A DNA stretch of 64,000 nucleotides from Fibrobacter succinogenes (GCA_902794535.1 CADBHQ010000013.1:1-64000); one strand, 5' to 3'. Positions 16,572 through 25,964 are shown, counted from the first letter of the stretch. Numbers and translations are program-made. The notes: generated by a model not told the origin, from the letters alone.

Positions 16572-18830
16572 TTGAACGCTATTGCAGGCGGTGCCGACGA
16601 AGACGAAGCTGACGAAGCCGCGTTCCTGGAACTGAACCCGAACGGAGTAATCGTCGACGAAGAAGGCGACGTGCTCAAGAAGGGCAGAAAATCCGCCATC
16701 GAAGTCGGCACAAAGGTCGAATTTGAAGAAGGCGAAGTCGAACAGCCCGAAGAAGACGAAAGCGCCGAAGATTACGCCGAATCTAAAAAGAGTTGCGCAG
16801 AACCGGTAGTCGCTGAAGAGACTCCCGCCCAAGAAGAAGCGGCAGAAGAAATTGTTGAAGATTCCTCCGATGACTCTGACGAAGAACCGGGCGACGAAGC
16901 CCTCGTAACTTTCGAAGACCTCGGACTTGCAGACGAAGTTCTTGAAGCCATCAAGGCCATGGGCTACGAGACGCCTTCCCCCATTCAGGCAAAGGCAATT
17001 CCGGCCCTTTTGCAGGGTGGAAATTTGCTCGGCACAGCACAAACCGGTACTGGAAAGACCGCCGCATTCTCGCTTCCGCTGCTTTCGAGACTCGACTTTA
17101 ACGGTCACGAGACCTCGATGCTCGTGCTCACGCCGACCCGCGAACTCGCCATTCAGGTGGCCGAAGCCATTCAGCAGTATGCCGCCAAGATGCCGAAGGT
17201 GCATGTGGTTCCGGTTTACGGCGGACAGGACATCGCCGTACAGCTCCGCGCCCTCAAGCGCCAGGCAAACATCGTGGTTGCCACTCCGGGCCGTTTGATT
17301 GACCATATTAAGCGCGGATCCATCGTGCTTTCGGGCGTAAAGGCCATCGTTCTCGACGAAGCCGATGAAATGCTCGACATGGGATTCATGGAAGATGTGG
17401 AAACCATCCTCAAGGAAATCCCGGCAAGCGCCCAGCGCGCCCTCTTTAGCGCAACCATGCCTAAAGAAGTCAAGAAGATTATCGAACAGCACTTGGGCGA
17501 ATACGAAGAAGCCTGCATCGAAGGCAAGACAACGACTGTCGAAAACATCCGCCAGCGTTATTTGCTCGTAAAGAACGAACACAAGATTGAAGCACTCGCC
17601 CGCGTGCTCGAAGGCGAAGACTTTGACGGCGTACTGATTTTCGTGCGCACCAAGCAGAACACGACCGAAGTTGCCGAAAAGCTTGAAAGCCGCGGTTTCA
17701 ATGTGGCCCCACTGAACGGCGACCTCGCCCAGTCCATGCGCGAACGCACCATCAACCGACTCAAGATGGGCAAGCTCGATATCGTTGTCGCCACCGACGT
17801 GGCCGCCCGCGGAATCGACGTGGACCGCATTACGCATGTGGTGAACTACGACATTCCTTACGACACAGAATCTTACGTACACCGCATCGGCCGTACGGGT
17901 CGTGCAGGCCGCAGCGGCAACGCAATCCTCTTTATCACCCCGCGTGAAAAGAAGATGCTCAAGATTATCGAAAAGGCAACCCGCCAGCCCATCGAAACGA
18001 TGGAATTGCCCACCGCCGAAATCATCAGCGCAAAGCGCGTCGCCGCCTTCAAGGATAAAATCAAGAGCGTTATTACCACTGGCGAACTCGACAAGTTCAA
18101 GGAACTTGTGGAAAGCATGGTCGCCGAAAGCGCTACAGAAGGTTCTGAACCGCTGACCGCCGCAGACATCGCTGCCGCCGTTATCAAGATTTGGCAAAAA
18201 AAGCAACCGCTCTTCCCGGAACTCAAGCCGCTTGACGCTCCGCGTGAACGCCGCGAACGTAACGATAACTTCGGCCTTGACCGCGAAGAAAAGAGCCGAC
18301 TCCGCAAGGAACGCAACGAAGGCGCAAACGGCGTCGAAGAAGGCTATCTGCGCTACTACTTAGGCGTCGGCCGCCGCGACCACGTGACGCCGCGAGACAT
18401 CGTAGGCGCTATCGCAGGCGAAGGCAACATCAGCAGTTCTAACATCGGACGCATCAAGCTGTTCGACAAGTTCAGCACTGTGGAACTCCCCGAAACCATG
18501 TCGCAAGAAGTCCTCGACATTCTCGCCGACATGACCATCCGCGGAAATGAATCCAGATTCCGCCTGATGACCGACGAACCGCCTACCGGCCCTGCCCCCG
18601 GAACTCGCCCGCGTGCCAGCCGCGAAGACCGCCGCAGTTTCCACCGCGATGGAGACCGTCGCGGCAAAAAGTTCGACGACAAGCCTTTCGAAAACCGCAA
18701 GGCCCGCCGCGAAAAAATGTTCGGTGACAAAAAGTTCGGCAAAAAAGAAGACCGCTTCCACAAAGACCACGACGAACGCAGCTTTGGCGACAAGCCCTTC
18801 CGCAAAACTCGCCGTTTCGGAAGAGTGTAA
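16572..18830 (+). CDS. DEAD-box RNA helicase, DeaD/CsdA-like, start uncertain
   Basis: ATP-dependent RNA unwinding enzyme, likely for cold adaptation, RNA decay or ribosome assembly. After an acidic N-terminal extension (about 115 residues) come the Q motif with PSPIQAKAIP, motif I AQTGTGKT, motif Ia PTRELA, motif II VLDEADEML, motif III SAT and motif VI HRIGRTGRAG. Near 600-680 there is a DbpA-type RNA-binding domain (GRRDHVTPRDIVGAIAGEG), then a basic Arg/Lys/Phe-rich tail. The open frame allows only a weak TTG start at 16572. A better start, ATG 16514 with gaaggtg before it, lies in another frame; removal of one base near 16525 would join them as MTKN-LKNVFLKIAREADAF. So the true N-terminus is probably upstream with a frameshift. 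Confidence 0.88.
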   Translation: MNAIAGGADEDEADEAAFLELNPNGVIVDEEGDVLKKGRKSAIEVGTKVEFEEGEVEQPEEDESAEDYAESKKSCAEPVVAEETPAQEEAAEEIVEDSSDDSDEEPGDEALVTFEDLGLADEVLEAIKAMGYETPSPIQAKAIPALLQGGNLLGTAQTGTGKTAAFSLPLLSRLDFNGHETSMLVLTPTRELAIQVAEAIQQYAAKMPKVHVVPVYGGQDIAVQLRALKRQANIVVATPGRLIDHIKRGSIVLSGVKAIVLDEADEMLDMGFMEDVETILKEIPASAQRALFSATMPKEVKKIIEQHLGEYEEACIEGKTTTVENIRQRYLLVKNEHKIEALARVLEGEDFDGVLIFVRTKQNTTEVAEKLESRGFNVAPLNGDLAQSMRERTINRLKMGKLDIVVATDVAARGIDVDRITHVVNYDIPYDTESYVHRIGRTGRAGRSGNAILFITPREKKMLKIIEKATRQPIETMELPTAEIISAKRVAAFKDKIKSVITTGELDKFKELVESMVAESATEGSEPLTAADIAAAVIKIWQKKQPLFPELKPLDAPRERRERNDNFGLDREEKSRLRKERNEGANGVEEGYLRYYLGVGRRDHVTPRDIVGAIAGEGNISSSNIGRIKLFDKFSTVELPETMSQEVLDILADMTIRGNESRFRLMTDEPPTGPAPGTRPRASREDRRSFHRDGDRRGKKFDDKPFENRKARREKMFGDKKFGKKEDRFHKDHDERSFGDKPFRKTRRFGRV

Positions 18831-18839
18831 TTCTCTAAA

Positions 18840-20099
18840 TCACTTGAGCACGTTCAGCCTCGAAAGAGGCTGGCGGCCTTCAAACGAAATTCCGATACTG
18901 AATTGATTCATAAAGGCACGCCGTTTGCGGTTCTTTATCGGATCGTCAAATTTGAATGTCTTTACAAGCCATTGCAACTTGGGGACGATATACGCCATAT
19001 CGCCAAGGGGCAACCTTCGCAAGGCCTGAACGCCACCCATGAAAGCAAGGCTCATGATGGAATCTTCGCCTACATAAATTTCTTCAAAGCCCAAGCCCGC
19101 AAGAACGTCAACGGCATATTCTTCATTGAACTCAAATGTCGGCCCAATCATGGCATCCAATCCCGCAGCAGAAATACCATTCGCCACAAGGATATCCGCT
19201 TGAATTTGAAAGACAAAACGATAGACTTGAACGCGTCCATTAGGAAGAGAGAAAGTAAAAGTTTCATCAATGGGGTCGAGAGATGAGCTTTTTACAGTCT
19301 TCCCCACCGAAAGCCCTACACCAAGGGAAAGCACCCCACTCTTTTTATCGGCGTTGTACAACTCCGAAACGATATTTTCGTTAATCAAAGTATTCAATGC
19401 GTTACGGTAACGGCTATTGGGATACCGAGCTAGAAAGTTGTCACGGGCAACTAACAACCAGCTGTAATCAAATTCGTAATAGCTGTCACGCTCATAGGGG
19501 CTTTCTTTCTGAATCCAGAGCATTGCCCATGATGCAGCCGCATCGGCAGCAATTGTAGAGGGTGCTAAAGCAACTTCTCTTGCCACATCAGCAACAGTAC
19601 CTGGGGAAACCCGATACCTAAGCATATATTCAAGGAAGCCGCCCGTTGTTAGTCTAGAACTTGTCTGTAAAGAAGTCTTTTTGGCAAGTGCATAGAAGCC
19701 GTCGTATTTTGCAACTATGTAATCCAAAACTAGGTTGTAGACGGCATTGTCTTCTACAGTCAGTTTACGGCCACCGACTTCACGGCCTTCAAAACCAAAA
19801 TATCTTGTGCTCACCTGAGGAACAGCTCCAGAGCCTTCACGATTGGTAGAATAAAGTTTCCCAGCCTTGTAAGTCAGCCCCTTTTGTTTAGACTTGTCTT
19901 TGCACAATTCATTCTTAACTTTAGGAGCATTTTCTACCAGGTAGTCCAACACCGCAGGGACCTTAGACAACTCAGGCTGAACAAAATGGTCCAAAAGGAA
20001 AAAGTCAAATTCGCAAACATCCTCAGCCCAAAGAGGGGTTCCCCCAATGGTCAAGCCAAGCACAGAAAAAAGAATAATTGATTTGATACCCTGCAACAC
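18840..20099 (-). CDS. Secreted or outer-membrane protein of unknown function
   Basis: A 419-residue product if translation starts at the GTG ending at 20099; the frame is open further upstream but that part overlaps the divergent NERD gene. The N-terminus QGIKSIILFSVLGLTIGGTPLWAED looks like a signal peptide with cleavage after LWA. Residues about 30-250 are helical and mixed. The last 170 residues have alternating hydrophobic strands (VLSLGVGLSVGK, AYIVPKLQWLVKTF, FSIGISFEG), as in beta-barrel outer-membrane proteins. No family was recognised. It converges on the helicase gene, ten bases apart. No clear Shine-Dalgarno is seen, so the start is uncertain. Confidence 0.7.
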   Translation of the reverse strand: MLQGIKSIILFSVLGLTIGGTPLWAEDVCEFDFFLLDHFVQPELSKVPAVLDYLVENAPKVKNELCKDKSKQKGLTYKAGKLYSTNREGSGAVPQVSTRYFGFEGREVGGRKLTVEDNAVYNLVLDYIVAKYDGFYALAKKTSLQTSSRLTTGGFLEYMLRYRVSPGTVADVAREVALAPSTIAADAAASWAMLWIQKESPYERDSYYEFDYSWLLVARDNFLARYPNSRYRNALNTLINENIVSELYNADKKSGVLSLGVGLSVGKTVKSSSLDPIDETFTFSLPNGRVQVYRFVFQIQADILVANGISAAGLDAMIGPTFEFNEEYAVDVLAGLGFEEIYVGEDSIMSLAFMGGVQALRRLPLGDMAYIVPKLQWLVKTFKFDDPIKNRKRRAFMNQFSIGISFEGRQPLSRLNVLK

Positions 20100-20150
20100 A
20101 ATAAATAAAATAAAAAAATTTTTCTCATTTAAAATTACTATACTTGCGGC

Positions 20151-21020
20151 ATGACTTTTTCGACTCTTATCGGCATTGTTCTGTTGCTCGCCCTTGTCTT
20201 TTTTAAGATTAAGGGCAAAACGCCGAAAAAGAATCCAAAGATGTACCATGGCGATGGTCGCCGCAAAACATTCCGCGATTTCGAGCAAGAACGCCGCAAA
20301 GGTCTGAGCGATGGAATTCGCGGGCTGGACAAGCCTTTTGAATTGGGCGGTTACGGCATCACGCATGTGCCTACCCGCAGCGAAAACTTCTTTAAGCCGG
20401 ACCCGAAATTCAACGACGAGCGTATTGCAAACGACCCGCGAGGCATTTTTGGCGAAGCAGCCATGATGGCATTGACCGCACGCGTCTGCGACACCGACAA
20501 GCGACGTTATGTGCTAATGCGAAACCTTTACATTCCGGCCCGCGCAGGCTACACCGAAATCGACGCATTGCTTTTGCACCAATCGGGAATCTACGTGCTT
20601 GAAAGCAAGAACCTTTCCGGCGAAATCGCTGGCGACCTCGAAAGCGAACGTTGGAACCAGCATTTGAACGCAAGCACCGAGCATACGTTCCATAACCCGA
20701 TTCGCCAAAATATCGGACATATTTTAGCACTGGAACATTTCCTCAAGATTCGTCACGAGCAGGCACACTTTATTTCGTTCGTGGTATTCAGCGACCGCTG
20801 CACCTTACGAAAAGTGCCCAAGGATAACGAATTCTGGAGCATCGTTCATTGTAGCGAACTGCAAGACGCCCTACTCAAGCGCATCACGAGCCGCAAGACC
20901 ATTTACACTATGCAACAGCTTGAAGACTTTTATTATAAATTGCAAGGTTGCATGAATGTGAGCGAAGAAGTGAAGGCAAAACATAGGGAGTATGCGAACG
21001 CAAGAGGAAATAAGACATAG
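20151..21020 (+). CDS. NERD domain-containing membrane protein
   Basis: A 289-residue protein with one N-terminal transmembrane helix (FSTLIGIVLLLALVFF), a basic linker, and a NERD nuclease-related domain at about 95-215. The domain shows GEAAMMALTARV, YTEIDALLLHQSGIYVLESKN and GDLESERWNQ. The E-I-D..L and E-x-K pattern is the PD-(D/E)XK-like core of NERD proteins, which may cut or bind DNA; catalytic activity is not proven for most members. The C-terminus is helical. Neighbours do not indicate a pathway. Confidence 0.85.
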   Translation: MTFSTLIGIVLLLALVFFKIKGKTPKKNPKMYHGDGRRKTFRDFEQERRKGLSDGIRGLDKPFELGGYGITHVPTRSENFFKPDPKFNDERIANDPRGIFGEAAMMALTARVCDTDKRRYVLMRNLYIPARAGYTEIDALLLHQSGIYVLESKNLSGEIAGDLESERWNQHLNASTEHTFHNPIRQNIGHILALEHFLKIRHEQAHFISFVVFSDRCTLRKVPKDNEFWSIVHCSELQDALLKRITSRKTIYTMQQLEDFYYKLQGCMNVSEEVKAKHREYANARGNKT

Positions 21021-21048
21021 ATTCTTCGACTTCGCTCAGGATGACACT
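21021..21048. repeat. Short dispersed repeat tcttcgacttcgctcaggat
   Basis: Directly after the NERD stop codon lies the word tcttcgacttcgctcaggat, whose minus-strand translation gives the familiar spurious peptide VILSEVEES. Copies of this short element are common between genes in many gut bacterial genomes (general knowledge). Only one copy is in the window. Confidence 0.45.
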
Positions 21049-21064
21049 TAAATAACAACTAGCT

Positions 21065-22336
21065 ATGAAACAGATTGTAAAGAAGACTACCCTTGATAAC
21101 GGAATCACGATTTTAACGGACTACATGCCGCATGCCTACTCGGTTGCGGTTGGCGTCTGGGTGCCGCGTGGATCGCGTCACGAAGCAAAAGACGAATTTG
21201 GTCTGAGTCATTTTTACGAACACTTGGTATTCAAGGGAACCGAAAACCGGAGCGCCCTTGAAATCGCCCGCGCTATCGAAGACAAAGGCGGAAACCTTGA
21301 AGCCTACACCACCCGCCAAGAAACAGGCTTTTACGCGCAAATTGAACGCAGCCACTTGCCGCTTGCCATCGACGTGATTGCAGATATGCTCATGCACCCG
21401 CGCATGGACAAGAAGGAAATGGAAAAAGAGCGCCGCGTGATTATTGAAGAAATCCACAGCTACGACGACATTCCCGAAGAAATCGTAGGCGACGTATTCA
21501 ACGCTATCCACTTTAAGGGCTGCGGCATCGCGCATTCCATTACCGGAAACATCAAGCAAGTCAAGGCGCTCACCCACAAGCAAATGCTCAAATACAAAGA
21601 GCAAGTCATCAACGAGATTCCGCTCCTGATTTGCGCCTCGGGCAAAGTGAATCACGAAGAACTGGTCGCCCTCTGCGCCGAAAAGTTTGCCGAAAAGAAA
21701 GTGAACGGCACCACGCCCACCGACATTTACAAGGCAAGCAACAGCGTTAAAGTCGTACAAAAGCAAGACATTGCACAGTCAAACCTTTTCTGGGGTTTAA
21801 GCTTTGACCGCAGCCTGATGGATGAACGCGCCCGCTGCGCCCTTTCGCTCTTTAACGTCGCAATGGGTGCGGGCATGGCCAGCCGCCTATTCCAAAAAAT
21901 TCGCGAAGACAAAGGCCTCGCCTACTCCGTGTATTCAACCGCAGACGTTTACCTCGACTGCACCGACTGGGGCGTATCTCTTGCCACAGAACCGCATCAG
22001 TTGAACACGGCTCTCGAACTTTCTCTCAACGAAATCAGAAGTTTCTTGAAGCGCGGATTCAACAAGGGTGAATACGAACGCACCAAGACCAATATTCTGG
22101 GCGCCATGTACTTGGGTGCCGACAGCCCCGAAAAGCGCGTTGTCCGCATGGCCGAGCAAGTGCTGCACTTGGGCGAATTCCATACCATGGAACAATCCGA
22201 AAAACTAATCCAGTCTATGCCCGAAGATGAAGTTGTCGACATCACGAACCGCCTGTTTTCAGCGGCGAAGTTCTCGGCAGCAGTAATCGAGCCCGCAAGC
22301 AAGAAAAAGACGCAAATCCCGGTGCATTTTTTCTAA
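21065..22336 (+). CDS. M16 family zinc metallopeptidase
   Basis: A 423-residue protein of the mitochondrial-processing-peptidase/PqqL group. The inverted zinc motif HFYEH is at residues 49-53 (His49, Glu52, His53) and the downstream glutamate ligand lies in ERRVIIEEIHSYDD (about residue 129), with the expected spacing of about 76. The second half has the inactive M16C domain with SRLFQKIREDKGLAYSVYS. It is a single-domain-pair enzyme, likely cytoplasmic as no signal peptide is visible. No good Shine-Dalgarno is seen before the ATG. Confidence 0.93.
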   Translation: MKQIVKKTTLDNGITILTDYMPHAYSVAVGVWVPRGSRHEAKDEFGLSHFYEHLVFKGTENRSALEIARAIEDKGGNLEAYTTRQETGFYAQIERSHLPLAIDVIADMLMHPRMDKKEMEKERRVIIEEIHSYDDIPEEIVGDVFNAIHFKGCGIAHSITGNIKQVKALTHKQMLKYKEQVINEIPLLICASGKVNHEELVALCAEKFAEKKVNGTTPTDIYKASNSVKVVQKQDIAQSNLFWGLSFDRSLMDERARCALSLFNVAMGAGMASRLFQKIREDKGLAYSVYSTADVYLDCTDWGVSLATEPHQLNTALELSLNEIRSFLKRGFNKGEYERTKTNILGAMYLGADSPEKRVVRMAEQVLHLGEFHTMEQSEKLIQSMPEDEVVDITNRLFSAAKFSAAVIEPASKKKTQIPVHFF

Positions 22337-22349
22337 AGCCCACAATTAA

Positions 22350-22366
22350 TTCCTATTATTTAGGAA
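22350..22366 (+). promoter_or_regulatory. Inverted repeat before the Rrf2 gene
   Basis: TTCCTA-5 bases-TAGGAA lies 15 bases before the start codon of the Rrf2 regulator. A related CCTAT-7-ATAGG repeat lies before cysK at 22932-22948. These are candidate operators for the regulator itself. Confidence 0.45.
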
Positions 22367-22380
22367 AATAAGGTATCAAT

Positions 22381-22839
22381 ATGAGAATTTCTACCAAAGG
22401 CCGCTATGCGCTCCGCGTCATGATTGACCTTGCTCAGCACAGCAAGGACGAATACGTGAAGTTACAGGAACTTGCCGAACGTCAGCAAATTTCCGAAAAA
22501 TACCTTGAAGGCATTTTAGGTTCGCTGGTACGCGGCAAACTGCTTACAGGCGCCCGCGGCAAGGCTGGCGGTTACAGACTCAACTGCGAACCAGCCAACT
22601 GCAGCGTATGGCAGATTCTTTCGGTTGTCGAAACATCGGTTTCTCCCGTTGCCTGCCTCGACGAAAAGGAAAACTCCTGCGAACGCGCCGACATTTGTAT
22701 TACGCTCCCGGTATGGAAAGAGCTCCATTCCATGATCAAGGATTACCTGGATGGGGTCAAACTGGACCAATTTTTGCGTAACAGTCCCAAGGCCAAGGGT
22801 AAAATCCCTGGTGGAAAGAACTGGAATTGCGGATTATAG
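22381..22839 (+). CDS. Rrf2 family transcriptional regulator
   Basis: A 152-residue winged-helix regulator. It begins MRISTKGRYALRVMIDLA, the family N-terminus, with the recognition region around ISEKYLEGILGSLVRGKLL and the wing ARGKAGGYRL. Three cysteines are placed as C-x7-C-x5-C (CLDEKENSCERADIC), near where IscR holds its iron-sulfur cluster with slightly different spacing. The neighbouring gene is cysK; in Bacillus the Rrf2 protein CymR partners CysK to control cysteine genes, so cysteine or iron-sulfur control is plausible. A taagg Shine-Dalgarno precedes the ATG. Confidence 0.93.
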   Translation: MRISTKGRYALRVMIDLAQHSKDEYVKLQELAERQQISEKYLEGILGSLVRGKLLTGARGKAGGYRLNCEPANCSVWQILSVVETSVSPVACLDEKENSCERADICITLPVWKELHSMIKDYLDGVKLDQFLRNSPKAKGKIPGGKNWNCGL

Positions 22840-22931
22840 CGCATTCTAGCCACATTTCCGACCGCCAGTCATAGTTTAAAACTATTAGTAAGAAGATTGT
22901 AGCAAAATAATTTCACGCAAGCCTTTGCTTC

Positions 22932-22948
22932 CCTATTGTTTTGATAGG
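22932..22948 (+). promoter_or_regulatory. Inverted repeat before cysK
   Basis: CCTAT-7 bases-ATAGG overlaps the region just before a TATACT box (22954-22959). It shares half-sites with the repeat before the Rrf2 gene. The -35 box is not clear, as expected of an activator- or repressor-controlled promoter. Confidence 0.4.
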
Positions 22949-23026
22949 AATATTATACTATTTTATTTCTAACTTTTCAGTGTTAAATTCAAACAGCGTC
23001 CGCGACGCAAAAAAAAGGATTTCTAC

Positions 23027-23935
23027 ATGTCAAAGATCTACACCTCTGCCGACCAGCTCATCGGTCACACCCCGCTTCTCGAACTCACCCATATTGAAGA
23101 AGGCCTTGGAGCCAAGATTCTCGGAAAGCTCGAATACTTTAACCCCGCCGGTTCCGTGAAGGACCGTGACGAAGCCGAAAAGAGCGGCAAGCTCAAGAAG
23201 GGTGCCGTGATTATTGAACCGACTTCGGGTAACACCGGTATCGGTCTTGCATCTGTCGCTGCAGCACGTGGCTACCGCATCATCATCGTAATGCCCGAAA
23301 CCATGAGCGTGGAACGTCGCCAGATTATGAAGGCTTACGGTGCAGAACTCGTGCTGACCGAAGGCGCCAAGGGTATGAAGGGCGCAATCGAAAAGGCCGA
23401 CGAACTCGCCAAGGAAATTCCGAACAGCTTTATTCCGGGCCAGTTTGTGAACCCGGCTAACCCGGCCGCCCACAAGGCAACCACCGGTCCCGAAATCTGG
23501 GAAGACACCGATGGTAAGGTCGATATCTTTGTAGCCGGTGTCGGTACTGGTGGTACGGTGACTGGCGTAGGCGAATACCTCAAGTCCAAGAACCCGAACG
23601 TGAAGGTTGTCGCTGTCGAACCGGCAAGCTCTCCGGTGCTCTCCAAGGGTACTGCAGGCGCCCACAAGATCCAAGGCATTGGCGCAGGCTTTGTTCCTGA
23701 AACCCTGAACACCAAAGTTTATGACGAAGTGATTGCTGTCGAAAACGATGCCGCATTCGAAGCCGGCCGCGAAATCGGCAAGACCGAAGGCGTGCTCGTT
23801 GGTATTTCTTCTGGCGCCGCTCTCTGGGCCGCCAAGGAACTCGCCAAGCGTCCGGAAAACAAGGGCAAGACGATTGTCGCACTCCTCCCGGATACCGGCG
23901 ACCGTTACCTCTCCACCGCCCTCTTCGCAGAATAA
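23027..23935 (+). CDS. cysK: Cysteine synthase A with small internal deletion
   Basis: PLP enzyme that makes cysteine from O-acetylserine and sulfide. Visible are the PLP lysine in NPAGSVKDR, the substrate loop [12 protein letters not shown], the glycine-rich phosphate loop [10 protein letters not shown] and the C-terminal [13 protein letters not shown]. The length is 302 residues against about 308-310. The difference sits right after SVKDR, where homologues have about six residues (IALNMI-type helix) before (D/E)AEKSGKL; here DR runs straight into DEAEKSG. That helix follows the catalytic lysine, so the product may be impaired or the sequence may have lost 18 bases in assembly. aagga lies before the ATG. 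A terminator follows. Confidence 0.93.
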   Translation: MSKIYTSADQLIGHTPLLELTHIEEGLGAKILGKLEYFNPAGSVKDRDEAEKSGKLKKGAVIIEPTSGNTGIGLASVAAARGYRIIIVMPETMSVERRQIMKAYGAELVLTEGAKGMKGAIEKADELAKEIPNSFIPGQFVNPANPAAHKATTGPEIWEDTDGKVDIFVAGVGTGGTVTGVGEYLKSKNPNVKVVAVEPASSPVLSKGTAGAHKIQGIGAGFVPETLNTKVYDEVIAVENDAAFEAGREIGKTEGVLVGISSGAALWAAKELAKRPENKGKTIVALLPDTGDRYLSTALFAE

Positions 23936-23969
23936 TTTTCACAGAATTATTACTTTATTTACAACAACG

Positions 23970-24001
23970 CCCATTAGAAATTATCTAATGGGTATTTTAT
24001 T
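23970..24001 (+). terminator. Terminator after cysK
   Basis: The stem cccattaga/tctaatggg with a 5-base loop, followed by the T-rich tattttattt. Confidence 0.85.
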
Positions 24002-24111
24002 TATTTGTAGCGAGACAGATATTCCATCGTTAGATAAAATACAAACGGCAAGATAACAAAAGCGTCGGCCAAGGATGGGCAACCTGTGTTTATTTTCTAC
24101 ATTTTTTCAAA

Positions 24112-24741
24112 ATGCATTTCAAGAACATCATCTTCGATTTAGGCGGAGTCATTCTCGACATCAACATGCAGAAAGCCCTTGACGGCTTTGCTGCACTCGG
24201 ACTCCCCGAAAGCGAACTTCGCTTTGATGTAGGCGAAGCCGCCGACTTGATGCACCGTTACCAACTCGGACATTTTACGACCGATGAATTCTGCAGGCGC
24301 CTTGCCGCCAGGTGCAATCCGGGCACAACTCCCGAACAAGTTGCTCACGCCTGGAACAGCATTTGCCTTGGCATCCCCGAACGAAAGCTAAACGCCATCA
24401 AGGCTCTCAAGCAACGTGCAAACGCCTACCTGCTTAGCAACACCAATGACCTGCACTGGCAATATTGCCTAGACCATTGGTTCAATGCAAACGGGAACCG
24501 CTGCGAAGATTTTTTCGACAAGGTTTTCTTGAGTCAAGAAATGCACCTAGAAAAACCGCACACCGAAATTTTCGAACAAGTTATTAAAACCATCGATGCA
24601 GGTTGCGACGCCGAAGCATCGGACACAATCTTCCTCGACGATAACATCGATAACGTAAATGCCGCAAAAAATTGCTGCATTCAAGCGGTGCAAATCACAC
24701 CCGATTTCGACTGGGTCGATTACCTTAAAGCGCTAGATTAA
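24112..24741 (+). CDS. HAD-superfamily hydrolase, YihX-like
   Basis: A 209-residue haloacid dehalogenase-type phosphatase. Motif I is FDLGGVILDI, motif II LLSNTND, motif III the lysine in HLEKPHTEIF, and motif IV FLDDNIDNVNAA. The order and the DLGGV form match the YihX (alpha-D-glucose-1-phosphate phosphatase) branch, with a small helical cap between motifs I and II. The exact substrate is not certain. The stop overlaps the convergent TraB gene by four bases. Confidence 0.87.
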   Translation: MHFKNIIFDLGGVILDINMQKALDGFAALGLPESELRFDVGEAADLMHRYQLGHFTTDEFCRRLAARCNPGTTPEQVAHAWNSICLGIPERKLNAIKALKQRANAYLLSNTNDLHWQYCLDHWFNANGNRCEDFFDKVFLSQEMHLEKPHTEIFEQVIKTIDAGCDAEASDTIFLDDNIDNVNAAKNCCIQAVQITPDFDWVDYLKALD

Positions 24742-25907
24742 AACGCCTGGTAAATCTTGAAGATTGCGAGAATCTTTCCGATGATCGCAGGAATACCCGG
24801 GCACAAGAAGCAGAGAATCACGCGAGTCACGCGGTTTTTCCACCAGCGCTTGACCTGCCAAATGTCATCGGTCAAAGTTTCCATTTCGGACACTCGCGGC
24901 GGGCGCATGTAAACCTGCGTAAGCGCGGTAAAGAACCCGACACCAATCAGCGGAGTAAGACCTGTAAACGGAGCTGCGATTAGCGCCACCAAAACCGTAA
25001 GCGGATGACCACCAGCAACGATCGTGCCAAGCATGGCTCCACCGCCAGTAAGCATCGCCCACTGCAAGCTAAGTTCGCCGGCCTTTTCGGCACCGGTATG
25101 AACACCGACAGCGATAATGCTAGCAATAATGGCAACCGGAATTGCCCAGCCGATAATTTTCCAAATCGGAGCGCTCTTCGGAATCACGCTAATGGATTCT
25201 TCGCTCGGGAGTTCACGGTCTTCTTCGATAATGTGAGCAATGCCGTTCATGTGGCCTGCACCCACGACCGCCACAATCTTTTTGCCCGGAGCATTCTTGA
25301 TTTTGCTTGCGAGGAACTGGTCGCGTTCGTCAATCAGCACTTGCTTGACTTCGGGGAACGACTTTCCGAAATCCTGCATCATGGCGCTCAAGGCATCTTG
25401 TTGCTTTATCTTGGCCAAGTCTTCTTCACTGACTTCGGTCTTGTCGAAAATGCTTGCGATGAGTCCGCCCAAGAGGCTCAGCTTGCGGTACCAGGGCGTG
25501 CATGCCCAAGTGCGCTTAAGGGTAATCTTGATATCGCGGTCGGCAAGCACCAGTTCGGAATTCTTTTCGGCGGCAACATCGACCGCTTCCTTGAGTTCTG
25601 AACCCGGCTTAACGCCAGTTTGGGCGCCCATGCGCTTTTGATAAGACCCGAGCACCAAGTTTGCAATCAACGTCGCCAGTTGTTTTTTCTTGATAACTTG
25701 TTTTAAATCAGTCTTTTTCCAGCGGTCCGGGTCCTTGATAGAATTCAAGCGTCCTTCGTCCAATTCAACACAAACTGTATCCGGTGATTCCGCTTCAATA
25801 GTCGCCCGAACCAGGTCCTTGGAGGCCTGCGAAATATGGGCGGTACCAATTAGAATAATTTCTCTATCGTCTTTTTTAATGCGGTAAATGTCTGATTTTT
25901 CGTTCAT
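24738..25907 (-). CDS. TraB/PrgY-family protein
   Basis: A 389-residue protein of the TraB/PrgY/GumN group, whose pheromone-shutdown members led to the name; a metal-dependent protease role has been proposed. The N-terminal domain has ILIGTAHISQASKD (family GTAHvS), VELDEGR, and later VVGAGHMNGIAHII (family vGagHl.Gi). The C-terminal third has about four hydrophobic helices (VAIIASIIAVGV, LVALIAAPFTGLTPLIGVGFF). The frame is open 11 codons further, but MNEKSDIYRIKKDDREI at 25907 fits the family start. Function in this organism unknown. Confidence 0.85.
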   Translation of the reverse strand: MNEKSDIYRIKKDDREIILIGTAHISQASKDLVRATIEAESPDTVCVELDEGRLNSIKDPDRWKKTDLKQVIKKKQLATLIANLVLGSYQKRMGAQTGVKPGSELKEAVDVAAEKNSELVLADRDIKITLKRTWACTPWYRKLSLLGGLIASIFDKTEVSEEDLAKIKQQDALSAMMQDFGKSFPEVKQVLIDERDQFLASKIKNAPGKKIVAVVGAGHMNGIAHIIEEDRELPSEESISVIPKSAPIWKIIGWAIPVAIIASIIAVGVHTGAEKAGELSLQWAMLTGGGAMLGTIVAGGHPLTVLVALIAAPFTGLTPLIGVGFFTALTQVYMRPPRVSEMETLTDDIWQVKRWWKNRVTRVILCFLCPGIPAIIGKILAIFKIYQAF

Positions 25908-25964
25908 CGGACTAAATGATAGCAAGAAAACGGCTTGCAAATTGAAAAAAAAACTTCTTTTTTG

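Noticed and set aside
16512..18206. A 564-codon minus-strand frame opposite the helicase gene
   Set aside because: Antisense shadow, Phe/Gly/His-rich; the helicase motifs are on the other strand.
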